Source: Bacteroidales bacterium (GTDB taxonomy: Bacteria > Bacteroidota > Bacteroidia > Bacteroidales > Marinilabiliaceae). From it: DNA of 64,000 bases. Positions within the stretch are counted from its first letter, which is position 1. Each line of letters starts with the position of its first letter. A program made the position numbers and the translations under genes. The stretch spans positions 39,583-103,582 of the forward strand of contig JAFYCM010000074.1 in the NCBI GenBank assembly GCA_017539645.1, read 5' to 3'. Positions 40,215 through 50,558 of this stretch are shown piece by piece. The notes under the pieces were generated by a model. The model saw only the letters and a list, made by a program, of their open reading frames with translations, did not search any database and was not told the origin of the DNA.

Positions 40215-41954
40215 ATGAATGCGATACATAAACTTGTAGACCTCTTCGTAATCGCTGACTCTGAGGACATTTCCGCCGACGTCAGTTTCAGAATTTCATT
40301 CTACAATGTTGTGAATTTATTCCTGCTCGTCTATAGCCTGACGCTCGGAATATATTCGCTGTTTGCCGAAGTTGAAGTTGTGGCCGTGCTGAATATGATT
40401 TTTAGTGCGATGTTCCTCATAAATACACTCTCCCTACTTATAATAAATAATCGTTTCTATAAATATAAGCCGCTAATATATTTCGATAACTTTTTGATAT
40501 TTAGCTACTTCATTGTGGCGTTCTATTCTGGCGCGAGTTTCGATTTTTCGGGTATAGTTATGCTTATGTACCCCTTTATAGCTCTGATACTTCATGGACG
40601 TTTGGTGGGTATTATGTTGTCGGTGTTTCAGATGATTTTGGTGATAGTGGGCGTGATAGTGATAAACTCGCTCGACATAGCCTCCGACGCTATAAACTAT
40701 GGTACCGACGAATTGGTGGTTATGGTGTGCTTGCAACTGCTAAGTCTGTTTGTCTTCTATGTGGCCATCAACTGGATGTCGACGATGCTCTATGACAAAA
40801 TTCGCGAGACAACACTCCTCACCGACGAACTAAAAGTGAAGAGCGACCTTGTGAAAGCTCTCATCACGCAGATACGACCGCAAGAAGAGTCGATAAATAG
40901 TATGGTGCAGAAAATACAAATAGAGACGCACCTCACCGACACGCAAAAAGTTATGATAGCCGAGATATACAACGGCACGCAGGGCGTCATACATACTATT
41001 GATTCTATCGATGTGGCTTCGAATAATAATATTCAACCGATAAAATTCGAGGAAACTATATTCGATCTCAATGCGCTCATTGGTAGCATATTGCAAGATT
41101 ATAATCGACGCGTATCTATTGTAGAGCGTCACACGGTGACATTCTCTACCGAAATTCCTCAACGTCAGCTTGGTAATAGTCAGTTGACGCGTAATATACT
41201 TACCGAAATTCTTCGTGGCATCGACCAGACGGTGGATATGGATAATCAGCCGCTGAACGTGAATGTGTCGCTTGGAGAATTGACCGAAGAGACAGAAACG
41301 CTGATTTTTGAAGTTTCGCTCGAAGTCGATTTGCAGTTTGATATTCGCGAGCTCGGTTCGGAGGACATTATACTTATAGAAAAATTCAACCTTGCCAACG
41401 TTCGCCGCATAGTGAATGCTTATGGAGGTGACTTTGTGATTAGCTACGAAGATCGCGTACTTATTATTGAGTTTACGCAGAAATTCAAGAATCACGAGCG
41501 CCTTGGCGGCATAACGGATAAGGATTCAGTGCAGGCTCAGCGAAGCCTCCAAAAGGCCAACGCTGTGGTGAATGTGTCGAAAGCATCGGTATTGATTGTA
41601 GACAACAATGTTGTGAATCAGCATATTCTGGCGTCGTTCATCGAAGGAAAAGTTGGAGAAGTTACCGTGGCATCGAGCGGCAAGGAGGCTGTGTCGAAGT
41701 TCGAGAATGGTAAGTACGACGTAGTTATAATGGAGCTACAGATGCCCGACATGAACGGCTTTGAAACCACACGCGTCATTCGCGACATAGAGAGCGGTTT
41801 TGGTGGTCACGTACCTATAATAGCTGTTGCATCGACGATAATGTATAACGATGTTCGGCAACGTTGCTACGACGCTGGCATGGATGCTTTCCTTGCGCGT
41901 CCGTTCCTTGCTGCCGATATTATGAATATTATGATTGAGAAACTAAAATGCTAA
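40215..41954 (+). CDS. Degenerate hybrid sensor kinase with Glu-for-Asp receiver
   Basis: 579 residues. Four to five membrane segments at about residues 30-195 (NVVNLFLLVYSLTLGIYSLF, FLIFSYFIVAFYSGASF, MLSVFQMILVIVGVIVINSL), then a helical DHp-like segment (about 200-250), a remnant ATPase-like domain (about 265-430) and a receiver domain (about 455-579). The H-box H-E-x-R-T-P reads TQIRPQ (Thr218 for His), and no N, G1 or G2 box is recognisable. In the receiver, IVDNNVVNQ keeps an acidic residue, but the phospho-Asp is Glu507 in VVIMELQMPDMNGFE (codon GAG at 41733), and the conserved Lys is Arg562 in FLARPF. It is probably an unphosphorylatable, phosphomimic-like signalling scaffold. The S46 peptidase follows with overlapping sequence (ATGCTAA). 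Confidence 0.82.
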   Translation: MNAIHKLVDLFVIADSEDISADVSFRISFYNVVNLFLLVYSLTLGIYSLFAEVEVVAVLNMIFSAMFLINTLSLLIINNRFYKYKPLIYFDNFLIFSYFIVAFYSGASFDFSGIVMLMYPFIALILHGRLVGIMLSVFQMILVIVGVIVINSLDIASDAINYGTDELVVMVCLQLLSLFVFYVAINWMSTMLYDKIRETTLLTDELKVKSDLVKALITQIRPQEESINSMVQKIQIETHLTDTQKVMIAEIYNGTQGVIHTIDSIDVASNNNIQPIKFEETIFDLNALIGSILQDYNRRVSIVERHTVTFSTEIPQRQLGNSQLTRNILTEILRGIDQTVDMDNQPLNVNVSLGELTEETETLIFEVSLEVDLQFDIRELGSEDIILIEKFNLANVRRIVNAYGGDFVISYEDRVLIIEFTQKFKNHERLGGITDKDSVQAQRSLQKANAVVNVSKASVLIVDNNVVNQHILASFIEGKVGEVTVASSGKEAVSKFENGKYDVVIMELQMPDMNGFETTRVIRDIESGFGGHVPIIAVASTIMYNDVRQRCYDAGMDAFLARPFLAADIMNIMIEKLKC

Positions 41955-41971
41955 ATAACAATAAATTAAGT

Positions 41972-44074
41972 ATGCGTAAATTATTTCTTGCGCTCATTGC
42001 GCTTTTGATTCTTGCCCCGGCAAAGGCCGACGAAGGTATGTGGCTATTGCCTCTTTTGGCTAAATATAATATAGCCACTATGCAACAACTTGGTTGCAAA
42101 CTCTCGGCAGACGACATTTATAATGTAAACAAAGCTTCGTTGAAAGATGCCGTTGTGATTTTTGGTCGCGGCTGTACGGGCGAAGTCGTTTCAGATAAGG
42201 GCCTTGTCTTCACCAACCACCACTGTGGCTATAGCGAGATTCAATCGGTTTCATCGCTCGAGCACAACTATCTCCGCGATGGCTTTTTTGCTCATTCTGT
42301 CGAAGAGGAGATTCCTATCCCAGGCCTCAGCGTGCAATTCTTGAAGCAGATTACCGATATTACCGACGAATATCTTGCTGCAAAAGCTGAAAACAAAGCC
42401 GACTCTATCAGAAAGAAATATGAGAGCGAGTCGGACGCAGCCAATGGCAAGCGTGTTCGCGTAACCTCTTTCTTCGATGGTAATCAATATTTCAAAATAG
42501 AGTACGAAGTATATACCGACATCCGCCTCGTAGCTACTCCATCGGATATGCTTGGTAAGTTCGGTGGCGACACCGACAACTGGGTTTGGCCGCGTCACAC
42601 TTGCGACTTCTCTGTTTTCCGTATTTATGCCGATAAAAATGGTCGCCCAGCAGAATACAATGAGCAAAACGTGCCATTCAAACCGAAGAAATTTTTGAAC
42701 ATCTCGCTTGCTGGCGTTCAGGAAGGCGATTATGCAATGACTATCGGCTATCCGGGTAGCACCAACCGTTACAACTCAAGCAATCGCATCAAATCGATTG
42801 TAGAAAATACCAACTCTCCGCGTGTGCAAGTGCGTGGTGCTAAGCAAGACGTTTGGAGCGCAGCGATGCAAGCCGACGAGCAGACCCGTATTCGCTATGC
42901 AGCTAAATATGCAGGCAGCTCGAACTACTGGAAGAACGCAATTGGTCAGAACCGTTGCATCAACCGTCTCAACGTCATCCAAAAACGTCAGGCAGAAGAG
43001 GCAGAGTTTGCTAAATGGGCAGACAAAAACGGTTATGGCGATTTGCTCAGCAAAGAGGCTGCATATTATGAGAAGTATGGCAATGCGCTCAAAGCTCGTA
43101 CATACTATAGCGAGACATTCTACAATGGCATCGAAGCAGTTGGCATAGCCGACGATATGGTCTCTCTCGTTTCCAACGGTGTAAGCAAAGACGACATCAA
43201 GAAAGTGATGGATTCGTACTATAAAGATTACGATGTAGAAGTAGATAAGAAAGTGGCAGTTACGTTGCTCAAACTCTATCGCGATTGCGTGTCGAACAAG
43301 AATTACTTCCCTAATTTCTATAATGATATTGATGGTAAGTATAATGGTGATTATCAGCGGTTTGTTGATGATGTATACTCAAAATCAATATTTACATCGC
43401 AAGAACGTTTTGAAAAATTCTGGAGCGAGAATGCTGCTGCCGATTCGGTAAATACGGCTGCTCTCGACAACGATGTTCTCTATAATTATATGAAAACCGA
43501 TACTTCATATTGGAACATCCTCGACGAATTCAAATCGGCCGACCTTGTAGCTGGCGACTATCAGAATATGTACACCGGCGCAATAATGAAGTGGAAAGCC
43601 AACAAGAAACTCTATCCGGGAGCAAACTTCACTATGCGTCTCAGCTATGGCACCGTGAAGAGCTACGAACCAGCAGACGCAATTAAGTATGCATACTACA
43701 CCACCGTAAAAGGCTACTTGGAGAAGATTTGCGACACAGCAAACTACGATTACGCACAGGATGCAAAATTTGTAGAGAAGGTAAAAACTGGCGATTACGT
43801 TATGTATGCTGATAAGAAAGATGGCTTGTTGCATACATGTTTCATAACTACTAACGATATTACTGGTGGCAACTCTGGTAGCCCTGTTATCAATGGCAAA
43901 GGCGAACTCATCGGTCTTGCATTCGATGGTAACTGGGAGTCGATGGCTGGCGACTTTATGTACGACGACGATTTGACTCGTTGCGTCTGCGTTGATATTC
44001 GCTATGTTCTTTATGTTATCGACTACGTGGGTGGTGCGAAGAACATTATAAAAGAGTTGAAAATCAAAAAGTAA
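41972..44074 (+). CDS. S46-family dipeptidyl-peptidase, DPP7-like
   Basis: 700 residues with a signal peptide (MRKLFLALIALLILAPAKAD), periplasmic. A serine exopeptidase that releases dipeptides from peptide N-termini. Seen: catalytic His84 in LVFTNHHCGYSEIQ, Asp200/202 in KFGGDTDNWVWPRHTCDF, and Ser635 in DITGGNSGSPVINGKGELIG. The residue 18 after the Ser, which decides P1 preference in this family (Gly in DPP7, Arg in DPP11), is Gly653 in AFDGNWESM, so cleavage after hydrophobic/aliphatic residues (DPP7 type) is inferred rather than after Asp/Glu. The ATG at 41972 begins the signal peptide; an earlier ATG overlaps the kinase stop. Such peptidases feed the peptide-based metabolism of Bacteroidales. 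Confidence 0.93.
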   Translation: MRKLFLALIALLILAPAKADEGMWLLPLLAKYNIATMQQLGCKLSADDIYNVNKASLKDAVVIFGRGCTGEVVSDKGLVFTNHHCGYSEIQSVSSLEHNYLRDGFFAHSVEEEIPIPGLSVQFLKQITDITDEYLAAKAENKADSIRKKYESESDAANGKRVRVTSFFDGNQYFKIEYEVYTDIRLVATPSDMLGKFGGDTDNWVWPRHTCDFSVFRIYADKNGRPAEYNEQNVPFKPKKFLNISLAGVQEGDYAMTIGYPGSTNRYNSSNRIKSIVENTNSPRVQVRGAKQDVWSAAMQADEQTRIRYAAKYAGSSNYWKNAIGQNRCINRLNVIQKRQAEEAEFAKWADKNGYGDLLSKEAAYYEKYGNALKARTYYSETFYNGIEAVGIADDMVSLVSNGVSKDDIKKVMDSYYKDYDVEVDKKVAVTLLKLYRDCVSNKNYFPNFYNDIDGKYNGDYQRFVDDVYSKSIFTSQERFEKFWSENAAADSVNTAALDNDVLYNYMKTDTSYWNILDEFKSADLVAGDYQNMYTGAIMKWKANKKLYPGANFTMRLSYGTVKSYEPADAIKYAYYTTVKGYLEKICDTANYDYAQDAKFVEKVKTGDYVMYADKKDGLLHTCFITTNDITGGNSGSPVINGKGELIGLAFDGNWESMAGDFMYDDDLTRCVCVDIRYVLYVIDYVGGAKNIIKELKIKK

Positions 44075-44080
44075 GTAATT

Positions 44081-45253
44081 ATGGAGCTGCCCGTACCTTG
44101 CGAAGAACGTCTGCAAACGCTTTGTGCAAAGCGCAGATTGTCTATTTCCATTCCGCGCGAATTGGCTATTGAAGACACGCGAGTGCCGCTCACACCACAG
44201 GGCGTGGAACTTCTTGTGGCGCAAGGTCATACGGTGAAAGTAGAGAAAGGCGTAGGTGAAGCAGCTCGCTTCAGCGATAGCCGTTATGCCGAGGCTGGAG
44301 CAACCATCGTAGCTACACACAAAGCAGCTTTTGATGCCGAAGTTGTGCTCAAGACATCGCTACCTACGGCTAAAGAGGTGGCTATGATGCAGAAAAAAGC
44401 ATCGCTCATCTGCTCGGTAAGCCAACTGAAACGCGCCAAAGAGGACGTGCAAGCCTTGGCTGCCAAGAAGTGCAACGTGCTTGCGCTCGACTTCCTCACC
44501 GATGGTAAATCGCGTCAATCGCTGTTGCGTAGAAGTCTCAGCGAGATTGAGGGCAGCATGGCCATAACTACAGCAGCAACATTATTACAACAAACCAACG
44601 AAGGTAAAGGCATTGTTATAGGCGGAGTGACGGGCGTACCACCAACAGAAATTGTGGTGGTAGGCTCGGATCTCACCGCATTCTCAATAGCTAAAATAGC
44701 GCAAGCTTTTGGCTCTACGGTGAAGATTTTCGACGATGATATGCTTCACTTGCAGCAGATTAACGAGCGTTTGCCAGTGCGTGTATTTACGAGCAACATC
44801 CATCCGCAAGCCTTCAATAAGGCGCTCCAATCGGCCGATGTGGTTATTGGTACGCGTTCGCAGTCGCCAGAAGCCTTCTTTGTGCCTGCCGAATCGATAA
44901 AGCAGCTCAAAAACCGCGCTATAGTTATCGACTTGAATATCAACTTTGGCGGTCGTTTCGAGATTTCGCACGCTACCACCATCGATAAACCGACGTTCAT
45001 CTACGGTAACACCATTTGCCATTGCTTGCCCGACATCACCGTGCTTGCATCGCATACGGCATCGATAGTTGTGAGCGATTTCGTTGCTCCCACCATAAGC
45101 AAAATTGCGGCTGGCGGTGGACTGCTATCGGCCATTCGCGAAAATCGTGTACTTGCATCGGCAACGGCCATGCTTCAGGGCGTAACTACCAATAAGTATT
45201 TAGCTCGTACATACGATACCGATTTTTGCGACATCGACTTGCTGTCGTTCTGA
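44081..45253 (+). CDS. Alanine dehydrogenase/PntA-family protein with altered nucleotide motif
   Basis: 390 residues of the alanine-dehydrogenase/pyridine-nucleotide-transhydrogenase alpha family. Seen: ISIPRELAIEDTRVPLTPQG (about residues 22-41), VEKGVGEAARFSD, VLKTSLPT, IGGVTGVPPTEIVVVGSDL (177-198) and the C-terminal YGNTICHCLPDITVLASHTA. The dinucleotide-binding loop that normally reads G-x-G-x-x-G/A is GSDLTAFSIAK (195-205), so the second and third glycines are missing; NAD(P) binding may be weak or different. In Bacteroidetes such genes are annotated as alanine dehydrogenase; a transhydrogenase role would need PntB, which is absent here. Starts at ATG 44081, 6 nt after the S46 peptidase, so probably in the same operon. 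Confidence 0.75.
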   Translation: MELPVPCEERLQTLCAKRRLSISIPRELAIEDTRVPLTPQGVELLVAQGHTVKVEKGVGEAARFSDSRYAEAGATIVATHKAAFDAEVVLKTSLPTAKEVAMMQKKASLICSVSQLKRAKEDVQALAAKKCNVLALDFLTDGKSRQSLLRRSLSEIEGSMAITTAATLLQQTNEGKGIVIGGVTGVPPTEIVVVGSDLTAFSIAKIAQAFGSTVKIFDDDMLHLQQINERLPVRVFTSNIHPQAFNKALQSADVVIGTRSQSPEAFFVPAESIKQLKNRAIVIDLNINFGGRFEISHATTIDKPTFIYGNTICHCLPDITVLASHTASIVVSDFVAPTISKIAAGGGLLSAIRENRVLASATAMLQGVTTNKYLARTYDTDFCDIDLLSF

Positions 45254-45325
45254 TTTTACTTATTCGTATACCAAAAATCCGCAAGTTGTGTACTTATAGT
45301 CCACCAAGCAGATTGCGCGTAGGCG

Positions 45326-45333
45326 TACTTTTG
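45326..45333 (+). promoter_or_regulatory. Putative -7 element for the GH51 pair
   Basis: TACTTTTG, 29 nt before the first GH51 ATG. Confidence 0.4.
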
Positions 45334-45361
45334 TTACAGAAACTAAACAAATGAAAATTAT

Positions 45362-46915
45362 ATGTTAAGAACACTCTCTCTCATTGCTACCATCGGCGTT
45401 GCAGCGTTTAGCTCGGTCGTTGCAGTGGCGCATGAGGCATCTATTGTAGTGAATGCCGACCAAGGAAAAGTGAAGATATCGCGTCATATCTATGGCCATT
45501 TTTCGGAGCATCTCGGACATTGTATTTATGGCGGTATGTATGTTGGCGAAAACTCGTCGATACCCAATACCAACGGTGTGCGTAACGATATTATCGACGC
45601 GTTGAAAAATATCAAAATTCCCAATCTTCGTTGGCCGGGCGGCTGCTTTGCCGATGAATATCACTGGATGGACGGCATCGGTCCGAAGGAGAAACGCTCG
45701 CGTATGGTGAATACCCACTGGGGCGGCGTGGTAGAAGATAACTCGTTCGGTACTAATGAGTTCCTAAATATGTGTGAAGAGCTTGGTTGCGAGCCATATA
45801 TATGCGGCAACGTAGGTTCGGGCAGTGTAGAGGAAATGTCGAAATGGGTTGAATATATGACCTTCGACGGCGAGTCGCCAATGGCGAATCTTCGTAAGCA
45901 GAATGGTAGAGAAAAGCCTTGGAAGGTGTCGTTCCTCGCTGTGGGTAACGAAAGTTGGGGCTGCGGTGGCAACATGACGCCCGATTTCTATGCACAAAAC
46001 TATCGTCGCTATCAAACGTTCTGCCGCGACTATGGCAATAATCACCTTTTGAAAGTGGCTGGCGGTGCTAACGTCGACGACTACAACTGGACAGAGACCA
46101 TCATGAAGAACGTTCCGCTCAACCAGATGTGGGGCTTGTCGCTTCACTACTATACGCACCCTGGCGGCTGGGACAACAAAGGCTCGGCTACTCAATTCTC
46201 AGACGAGAAATATGTAGAGACGCTCAAACGCGCTCACCACATGGACGAACTCGTTACTCGTCACGATGCCATAATGACTAAGTACGACCCAAAGAAGCGC
46301 GTTGCTCTTGTTGTAGACGAGTGGGGTTCGTGGTACGATGTTGAACCAGGCACTAATCCAGGGTTCCTATTCCAGCAGAACACCATGCGCGATGCTATGA
46401 TTGCAGCTATCACGCTCAATATTTTCCATGCTCATGCCGACCGCGTACGTATGGCAAATATTGCTCAAATAGTGAATGTGCTCCAAGCTGTTATACTTAC
46501 CGATGGCGAGAAGATGATACTTACACCTACATATCACATTTTCGATATGTATAAGGTACATCAAGATGCTACTGCGCTGCCAATCAGCGTAAATACGCCA
46601 GACTACACCAAAGGCAAGTTCACCATTCCGCAAGTGAGCGCTACCGCTTCTAAGGACGAGAATGGCGTTGTGCACGTGTCGCTAACCAACGTCTCGCTCG
46701 AAAAAGCTATCAATGTTAGCATAGATATTCGTGGTATGAAGGCTAAGAACGCTTCTGAAGCTCAGCTGCTTACAGCTAAAAATATTGCCGACCACAACAC
46801 TTTCGATGAGCCTCACACCATCGAACTCGCTCAGTTTACCGACTACGTGCTCAAGGACAACATTCTTACTGTCACCTTGCCAGCTAAATCGGTAGTTACT
46901 ATTGCAGTTAGATAA
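45362..46915 (+). CDS. Alpha-L-arabinofuranosidase, GH51 (first copy)
   Basis: 517 residues with an N-terminal signal peptide ([20 protein letters not shown]). Removes terminal alpha-L-arabinofuranosyl groups from arabinan or arabinoxylan in the periplasm or at the surface. Seen: [40 protein letters not shown], the acid/base Glu197 in [12 protein letters not shown] and the nucleophile Glu320 in VVDEWGSW, then [20 protein letters not shown] and the C-terminal beta domain. It lacks the N-terminal CBM-like domain present in its neighbour. The two are divergent paralogues 18 nt apart, so cotranscribed; no SusC/SusD pair or regulator is next to them. Confidence 0.92.
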   Translation: MLRTLSLIATIGVAAFSSVVAVAHEASIVVNADQGKVKISRHIYGHFSEHLGHCIYGGMYVGENSSIPNTNGVRNDIIDALKNIKIPNLRWPGGCFADEYHWMDGIGPKEKRSRMVNTHWGGVVEDNSFGTNEFLNMCEELGCEPYICGNVGSGSVEEMSKWVEYMTFDGESPMANLRKQNGREKPWKVSFLAVGNESWGCGGNMTPDFYAQNYRRYQTFCRDYGNNHLLKVAGGANVDDYNWTETIMKNVPLNQMWGLSLHYYTHPGGWDNKGSATQFSDEKYVETLKRAHHMDELVTRHDAIMTKYDPKKRVALVVDEWGSWYDVEPGTNPGFLFQQNTMRDAMIAAITLNIFHAHADRVRMANIAQIVNVLQAVILTDGEKMILTPTYHIFDMYKVHQDATALPISVNTPDYTKGKFTIPQVSATASKDENGVVHVSLTNVSLEKAINVSIDIRGMKAKNASEAQLLTAKNIADHNTFDEPHTIELAQFTDYVLKDNILTVTLPAKSVVTIAVR

Positions 46916-46933
46916 TCTATAAATATATTGAAT

Positions 46934-48904
46934 ATGAATAAGATACTGACATTGGCTGCGCTTGGTATGCTCTCGGTAGCATCGGTTGCGCAGACCACTA
47001 TAAATATTGATGCTAAGAAGCCCGGAGCTGCCATTCCGTCTACGCTCTACGGCATTTTCTTCGAGGATATTAACTACGGTGCCGACGGCGGCCTCTATGC
47101 CGAAATGGTGAAAAACCGCTCGTTCGACTTCCCACAAGCTCTCTTGGGTTGGACCTCGTTCGGCCATGTGGACGTTCGCAACGATGGACCTTTCGAGCGT
47201 AATCCGCACTACGTACGCCTCACTGACCCTGGTCATGGCGAGAAACGTACCGGCCTCGAAAACGAAGGCTTCTTCGGCGTTACGGTGAAGGCTGGCGCTG
47301 ACTACAATTTCTCAGTTTGGGCTCGTAGCGTCGACCAGAAAGAGGCTAAGATTCGTGTAGAAATTATCGATCCCGCTTCGATGGGTGAGAACCAAGTGCT
47401 TGCTCATAAGGATATTACAATTATAGACAACGGCGAGTGGAATAAGTACAAAATAACGCTCACGCCTAAGCAAGATGTTAAGCGCGGTAAGTTGCGCATC
47501 TTCCTTGTAGGCAAGAATAGCGTTGACCTTGAGCATGTTTCGCTCTTCCCAGCCGACACGTGGAAAGGTCGCGAGAATGGTATGCGTAAAGACCTTGCTC
47601 AAGCTTTGGCTGACCTCCATCCTGGCATCTTCCGCTTCCCTGGCGGCTGCATAGTTGAAGGCACCGACCTCGACACTCGTTACAATTGGAAAAATACCGT
47701 TGGCCCAGTTGAAAACCGTCCGGTGAACGAGAACCGTTGGCACTACACCTTCCCGCATCGTTTCTATCCTGATTATTTCCAAAGCTATGGCTTAGGCTTC
47801 TATGAATATTTCCTTCTCTCTGAAGATATTGGTGCAGAGCCACTTCCTGTAATTATGTGCGGCTTGGTTTGCCAATTCCAGAATAGAAATGATGATGCTC
47901 ACGTTCCAGTCAATGAGCTTCAGCCATACATCGACGATGCGCTCGACCTCATTGAATTTGCCAATGGCGACGAGAATACCAAGTGGGGTAAGGTGCGCAG
48001 CGAGATGGGTCACAAAGAGCCATTCAATTTGAAATATTTAGCAGTCGGCAACGAACAGTGGGGTAGCCTCTATCCTGAGCGCCTTGAGAAATTCGTTACG
48101 GCAATTCGCGCTAAATATCCTAAAATCAAGATTGTAGGTACCTCAGGCCCTGACTCAGAAGGCGACAAATTCGACTATTTATGGCCAGAGATGCGCCGCC
48201 TCAAAGTTGACCTCGTCGACGAGCATTTCTATCGTCCAGAATCGTGGTTCCTTGCGCAGGGCAATCGCTATGACAATTACGACCGCAAAGGTCCGAAAGT
48301 ATTCGCTGGCGAATATGCATGTCACGGCAAAGGCAAGAAATGGAATCACTTCAACGCCGCTCTTCTCGAAGCAGCTTTCATGACCAACATCGAGCGCAAT
48401 GCCGACGTTGTTGAGATGGCTACTTACGCACCACTTTTTGCTCACGTCGAAGGTTGGCAGTGGCGTCCAGATATGATTTGGTTCGACAATGCCCGCTCGG
48501 TTCGCACATGTAGCTACTACGTGCAGCAACTCTATTCGCTCAATAAGGGTAAGAATGTACTCAAAACCACCGATGCTGCTGGCAAACCTTTGGCTGGCAA
48601 CGATGGTCAGAAAGGTATTTTTGCAAGTTCGGTTGTCGATGCCGATGGCTCTATCATCGTCAAGGTGATAAATACATCTGAAGAAAATCAGACTGTTACG
48701 CTCAACGTGAACGGCTTGAAGAAAAAAGCGCTTGCTGGTGTAACTATCACGAGTTTCTCATCAAGCAATCTCGATGCCGACAATACCGTTGATGCTCCAG
48801 ATGCAATAGTTCCGCAAACCAAGAACGAGGCAGCATCTGGTAATACGTATAGCGCAACTGTAAATGCTAAAACATTCTACGTATACAGATTTGAAGTGAA
48901 ATAA
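46934..48904 (+). CDS. Alpha-L-arabinofuranosidase, GH51 with CBM-like domain (second copy)
   Basis: 656 residues with signal peptide MNKILTLAALGMLSVASVAQ. Layout: TTINIDAKKPGAAIPSTLYG and FFEDINYGADGGLYAEMVKN (GH51 start), a CBM4_9-like insert (about residues 70-220: FFGVTVKAGADYNFSVWARS), then PGIFRFPGGCIVEGTDL, acid/base Glu374 in LAVGNEQWGSLYPERLE, HFYRPESWFLAQGNRYDNYD, nucleophile Glu460 in VFAGEYACHGKGK, and a C-terminal beta domain. The first ATG in frame after TTG (46928) is used. This longer type resembles the eukaryote-like GH51 subgroup of Bacteroidetes. Together with the first enzyme it suggests use of arabinose-containing plant polysaccharides. Confidence 0.93.
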   Translation: MNKILTLAALGMLSVASVAQTTINIDAKKPGAAIPSTLYGIFFEDINYGADGGLYAEMVKNRSFDFPQALLGWTSFGHVDVRNDGPFERNPHYVRLTDPGHGEKRTGLENEGFFGVTVKAGADYNFSVWARSVDQKEAKIRVEIIDPASMGENQVLAHKDITIIDNGEWNKYKITLTPKQDVKRGKLRIFLVGKNSVDLEHVSLFPADTWKGRENGMRKDLAQALADLHPGIFRFPGGCIVEGTDLDTRYNWKNTVGPVENRPVNENRWHYTFPHRFYPDYFQSYGLGFYEYFLLSEDIGAEPLPVIMCGLVCQFQNRNDDAHVPVNELQPYIDDALDLIEFANGDENTKWGKVRSEMGHKEPFNLKYLAVGNEQWGSLYPERLEKFVTAIRAKYPKIKIVGTSGPDSEGDKFDYLWPEMRRLKVDLVDEHFYRPESWFLAQGNRYDNYDRKGPKVFAGEYACHGKGKKWNHFNAALLEAAFMTNIERNADVVEMATYAPLFAHVEGWQWRPDMIWFDNARSVRTCSYYVQQLYSLNKGKNVLKTTDAAGKPLAGNDGQKGIFASSVVDADGSIIVKVINTSEENQTVTLNVNGLKKKALAGVTITSFSSSNLDADNTVDAPDAIVPQTKNEAASGNTYSATVNAKTFYVYRFEVK

Positions 48905-48926
48905 GTATTTCTCTCCAATAAAAAAT

Positions 48927-48966
48927 AGAGCCGTGCTAATGTTGAATTGGCGCGGCTTTTTGTGTC
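48927..48966 (+). terminator. Terminator after the GH51 pair
   Basis: AGCCGTGC...GCGCGGCT imperfect hairpin followed by TTTTTG. Confidence 0.7.
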
Positions 48967-49056
48967 TATATGGTTGATTGTTGCTTTGCCAATAGGTGAT
49001 TGTTTTCGTTGAATTTGACGTTCAAAATAAAAATCAAAGTATGAGCCATAAATTCT

Positions 49057-49064
49057 TAACTTTG
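49057..49064 (+). promoter_or_regulatory. Putative -7 element of the suf operon
   Basis: TAACTTTG, 26 nt before sufB; probably drives sufB to at least sufS and perhaps on to sprA, as no terminator is seen before 62730. Confidence 0.55.
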
Positions 49065-49089
49065 CGCCCTATTTCATACCAGATGATTA

Positions 49090-50526
49090 ATGGCAGATTT
49101 GCAGATTGATAACCTCAAAGAGGAGTATAAATATGGTTTTACGTCGGATATTGACACTGAGACCATCGCCAAAGGCTTGAACGAGGACGTTGTGCGCCTC
49201 ATTTCGGCCAAGAAGGGTGAGCCGCAGTTTATGCTCGATTTCCGATTGAAAGCTTTTCGTCATTGGCAAACTCTTGAGCAGCCTAAGTGGGCTCATCTGA
49301 ATATTCCTAAGATTGATTTTCAGGATATTATATATTATGCTGCGCCCAAGAAAGCCGATAAACTCGCGTCGCTCGATGAAGTAGATCCTGAGGTGCGCAA
49401 GACTTTCGATAAACTTGGCATTCCGCTCGATGAGCAAAAAGCGCTGTCGAATGTGGCTGTAGATGCGGTGCTCGATAGTACTAGCGTACGTACTACGTTC
49501 CGCAAAACGTTGTCAGAGAAGGGGATAATATTCTGCCCAATCAGTGAGGCTATTCAGGAATATCCCGAACTCGTGCAGAAATATCTTGGCAAAGTTGTGC
49601 CATACACCGACAATTTCTACGCAGCGCTCAATTCGGCAGTCTTCTCCGATGGCTCATTTGTATACATACCCAAAGGTGTTCGCTGCCCAATGGAGCTTTC
49701 GACCTACTTCCGCATAAATGCCATGAAGACTGGTCAGTTTGAGCGCACTCTCATTGTGGCCGACGACGATAGCTACGTTAGCTACCTCGAAGGTTGCACC
49801 GCTCCTATGCGCGACGAGAATCAGCTTCACGCCGCCATTGTGGAAATTATTACCGAAAACCGCGCCGAGGTTAAATATAGTACCGTACAAAACTGGTATC
49901 CAGGCGATAAGAATGGTAATGGCGGTATATATAACTTCGTTACGAAGCGCGCTCTTTGCCGAGGTGAACGCTCTAAAGTGTCGTGGACACAGGTGGAGAC
50001 GGGTTCTGCCATAACGTGGAAATATCCGTCGTGTGTACTCAAAGGCGATGGTAGCGTGGGCGAATTCTACTCTGTTGCCGTAACTAATAATTATCAGCAG
50101 GCCGACACTGGCACTAAGATGATTCACCTTGGGCGCAATACGCGTAGCACCATAATTTCTAAAGGTATTTCGGCTGGTAGAAGTCAGAATGCATACCGCG
50201 GTTTGGTGCGCGTGGCAGAAAATGCCGACGATGCGCGTAATTATTCGCAGTGCGACTCGCTGCTCATTGGCGACAAATGCGGTGCGCACACCTTCCCATA
50301 CTCAGATATACACAACCCGACGGCTGTTGTGGAACACGAAGCTTCGACATCGAAAATCAGCGAGGAGCAACTTTTCTACTGCAATCAGCGTGGCATATCT
50401 ACCGAAGAAGCTGTGGGATTGATAGTTAACGGCTATGCTCGCGATGTGCTGAACAAGTTGCCGATGGAGTTTGCTATGGAAGCACAAAAACTGCTTCAAG
50501 TAACTTTGGAGGGAAGTGTGGGTTAA
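49090..50526 (+). CDS. sufB: Fe-S cluster assembly protein SufB
   Basis: 478 residues, the scaffold of the SufBCD complex that builds Fe-S clusters on a persulfide sulfur supply. Seen: [80 protein letters not shown] (conserved Cys), and [20 protein letters not shown] near the end. Length and sequence fit the canonical 470-480-residue SufB. It is the first gene of the sufB-sufC-sufD-sufS operon; the clusters would serve KorAB and IspG. Confidence 0.96.
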   Translation: MADLQIDNLKEEYKYGFTSDIDTETIAKGLNEDVVRLISAKKGEPQFMLDFRLKAFRHWQTLEQPKWAHLNIPKIDFQDIIYYAAPKKADKLASLDEVDPEVRKTFDKLGIPLDEQKALSNVAVDAVLDSTSVRTTFRKTLSEKGIIFCPISEAIQEYPELVQKYLGKVVPYTDNFYAALNSAVFSDGSFVYIPKGVRCPMELSTYFRINAMKTGQFERTLIVADDDSYVSYLEGCTAPMRDENQLHAAIVEIITENRAEVKYSTVQNWYPGDKNGNGGIYNFVTKRALCRGERSKVSWTQVETGSAITWKYPSCVLKGDGSVGEFYSVAVTNNYQQADTGTKMIHLGRNTRSTIISKGISAGRSQNAYRGLVRVAENADDARNYSQCDSLLIGDKCGAHTFPYSDIHNPTAVVEHEASTSKISEEQLFYCNQRGISTEEAVGLIVNGYARDVLNKLPMEFAMEAQKLLQVTLEGSVG

Positions 50527-50558
50527 TTTATTGTAAATAAGATAATTATAGATATAAA

